From contig NZ_CP011509.1 of assembly GCF_001027285.1 (NCBI RefSeq), positions 1,186,501-1,250,500 on the forward strand: a stretch of DNA of 64,000 bases, written 5' to 3'. This document shows, one piece after another, positions 63,609 through 64,000 of the stretch (the stretch's first letter is position 1; every line of letters starts with the position of its first letter). The stretch comes from Archangium gephyra. Its GTDB lineage: Bacteria; Myxococcota; Myxococcia; Myxococcales; Myxococcaceae. Below the pieces are notes generated by a model that searched no databases, was not told where the DNA came from, and saw nothing but the letters and a program-made list of their open reading frames with translations. The position numbers and the translations under genes are program-made.

Positions 63609-64000
63609 GTGTATGGAGGATGGGTGCGTCCCCCTGGCCCGAGAACGTCCATCCCCCAGTTCGGCAAGCGAGTCCCAGGCAGGGCCTATATCGAACGGCC
63701 CGGCGCCTACGCCGTCATCGTCAACACTCGGGGTGAAGTGGCGCTGATTCGCGTTCCCCAGGGCTACTTCCTCCCCGGCGGCGGAATCGATCCCCACGAG
63801 GACGCCCTCTCCGCCCTGGCTCGCGAGGTGCGCGAGGAGACGGGGCACGAGGTGCAGGTGGTGCGAGAGCTCGGATGGGCCGCGCAGTTCCTCATGGCCC
63901 GTCACGAGGAGCTCTACCTGAACAAGGTGGGCCAGTTCTTCGTCGCCCGGCTGGGGCCCAAGACGCAGGAGGCCCATGAGGTGGACCACTCGCTCGAGTG
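63609..64000 (+). CDS. Nudix hydrolase (3'-truncated)
   Basis: About 130 residues are visible, and the gene runs off the window. The Nudix box is clear: G-x5-E-x7-REVREETGHEV within GGGIDPHEDALSALAREVRE, with the catalytic Glu cluster in place. The domain starts RPGAYAVIVNTRGEVALIRV. Nudix enzymes cleave nucleoside diphosphates linked to other groups; the substrate is not predictable. Start uncertain: GTG 63609 (GGGGAGA upstream) or GTG 63624 (GGAGGA but only 3 bases away). Confidence 0.85.
   Translation, partial: MYGGWVRPPGPRTSIPQFGKRVPGRAYIERPGAYAVIVNTRGEVALIRVPQGYFLPGGGIDPHEDALSALAREVREETGHEVQVVRELGWAAQFLMARHEELYLNKVGQFFVARLGPKTQEAHEVDHSLE

Overview
The window is very GC-rich DNA from a large-genome, developmentally complex delta-proteobacterium, almost certainly a myxobacterium of the Archangium/Cystobacter type. 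This is inferred from the dense set of Ser/Thr kinases, FHA and receiver-type sigma-54 activators, TPR proteins, secreted repeat and Cys-rich proteins, an Oar-type TonB receptor and the G/C-ending codons; no rRNA or marker gene is present to prove it. Coding density is high, and most genes start on ATG or GTG behind GGAGG-like sites with short gaps or ATGA/GTGA overlaps.

Layout. 1-3,250: a partial redoxin, an XRE regulator, a degenerate kinase-like membrane protein and a Uma2-family protein. 3,245-9,505: small exported proteins, a 14-repeat RCC1 protein and an SBBP/vWD protein. 9,682-14,361: an operon of a TPR Ser/Thr kinase and an FHA sigma-54 activator. 14,989-17,733: Rieske dioxygenase alpha and beta genes followed by a ketol-acid-reductoisomerase-like gene whose active site is altered. 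18,476-22,191: a translationally coupled exported protein / TPR / TPR-beta-barrel / histidine kinase operon. 22,342-30,292: a lipoprotein, the aldehyde dehydrogenase-DUF779 pair, an NtrC-like regulator, a Kelch protein and a membrane protein. 29,228-34,251: an operon of an animal-type haem peroxidase, a 782-residue protein of unknown family and a LodB-like flavoprotein. 34,567-38,466: the DNA radical-SAM / UdgX pair, a DsbA-fold isomerase and a TPR protein.

38,485-45,108 is one 2,207-residue gene encoding a nucleoside-phosphorylase-like domain, a NACHT NTPase and a very long helical-repeat C-terminus. This is the architecture of bacterial NLR-like antiphage proteins with an (ATP) nucleosidase effector, and it is the strongest candidate for an interesting system here. 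Next come a PLD-family protein, an Oar-like TonB receptor, a chaperone-kinase operon (zinc ribbon, coiled coil, Ser/Thr kinase with DUF4388, DnaK-like, DnaJ-like; 49,863-56,025), a Crp/Fnr regulator, a HAMP histidine kinase preceded by two CRP-consensus operators, two adjacent HtrA-like proteases without signal peptides, a LuxR-type response regulator, a membrane protein, two tandem paralogous exported proteins and a partial Nudix hydrolase.

Between genes there are six copies of a CCCTCTCCC/GGGAGAGGG palindromic repeat, three copies of a previously unnamed perfect dyad (CTxGTCCRA-YTG-TYGGACxAG core), a GGTGTACC motif cluster, a (CAAAC)7 microsatellite and a degenerate triple repeat upstream of the CRP sites. 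I saw no tRNA, rRNA, CRISPR array, IS element or phage genes.
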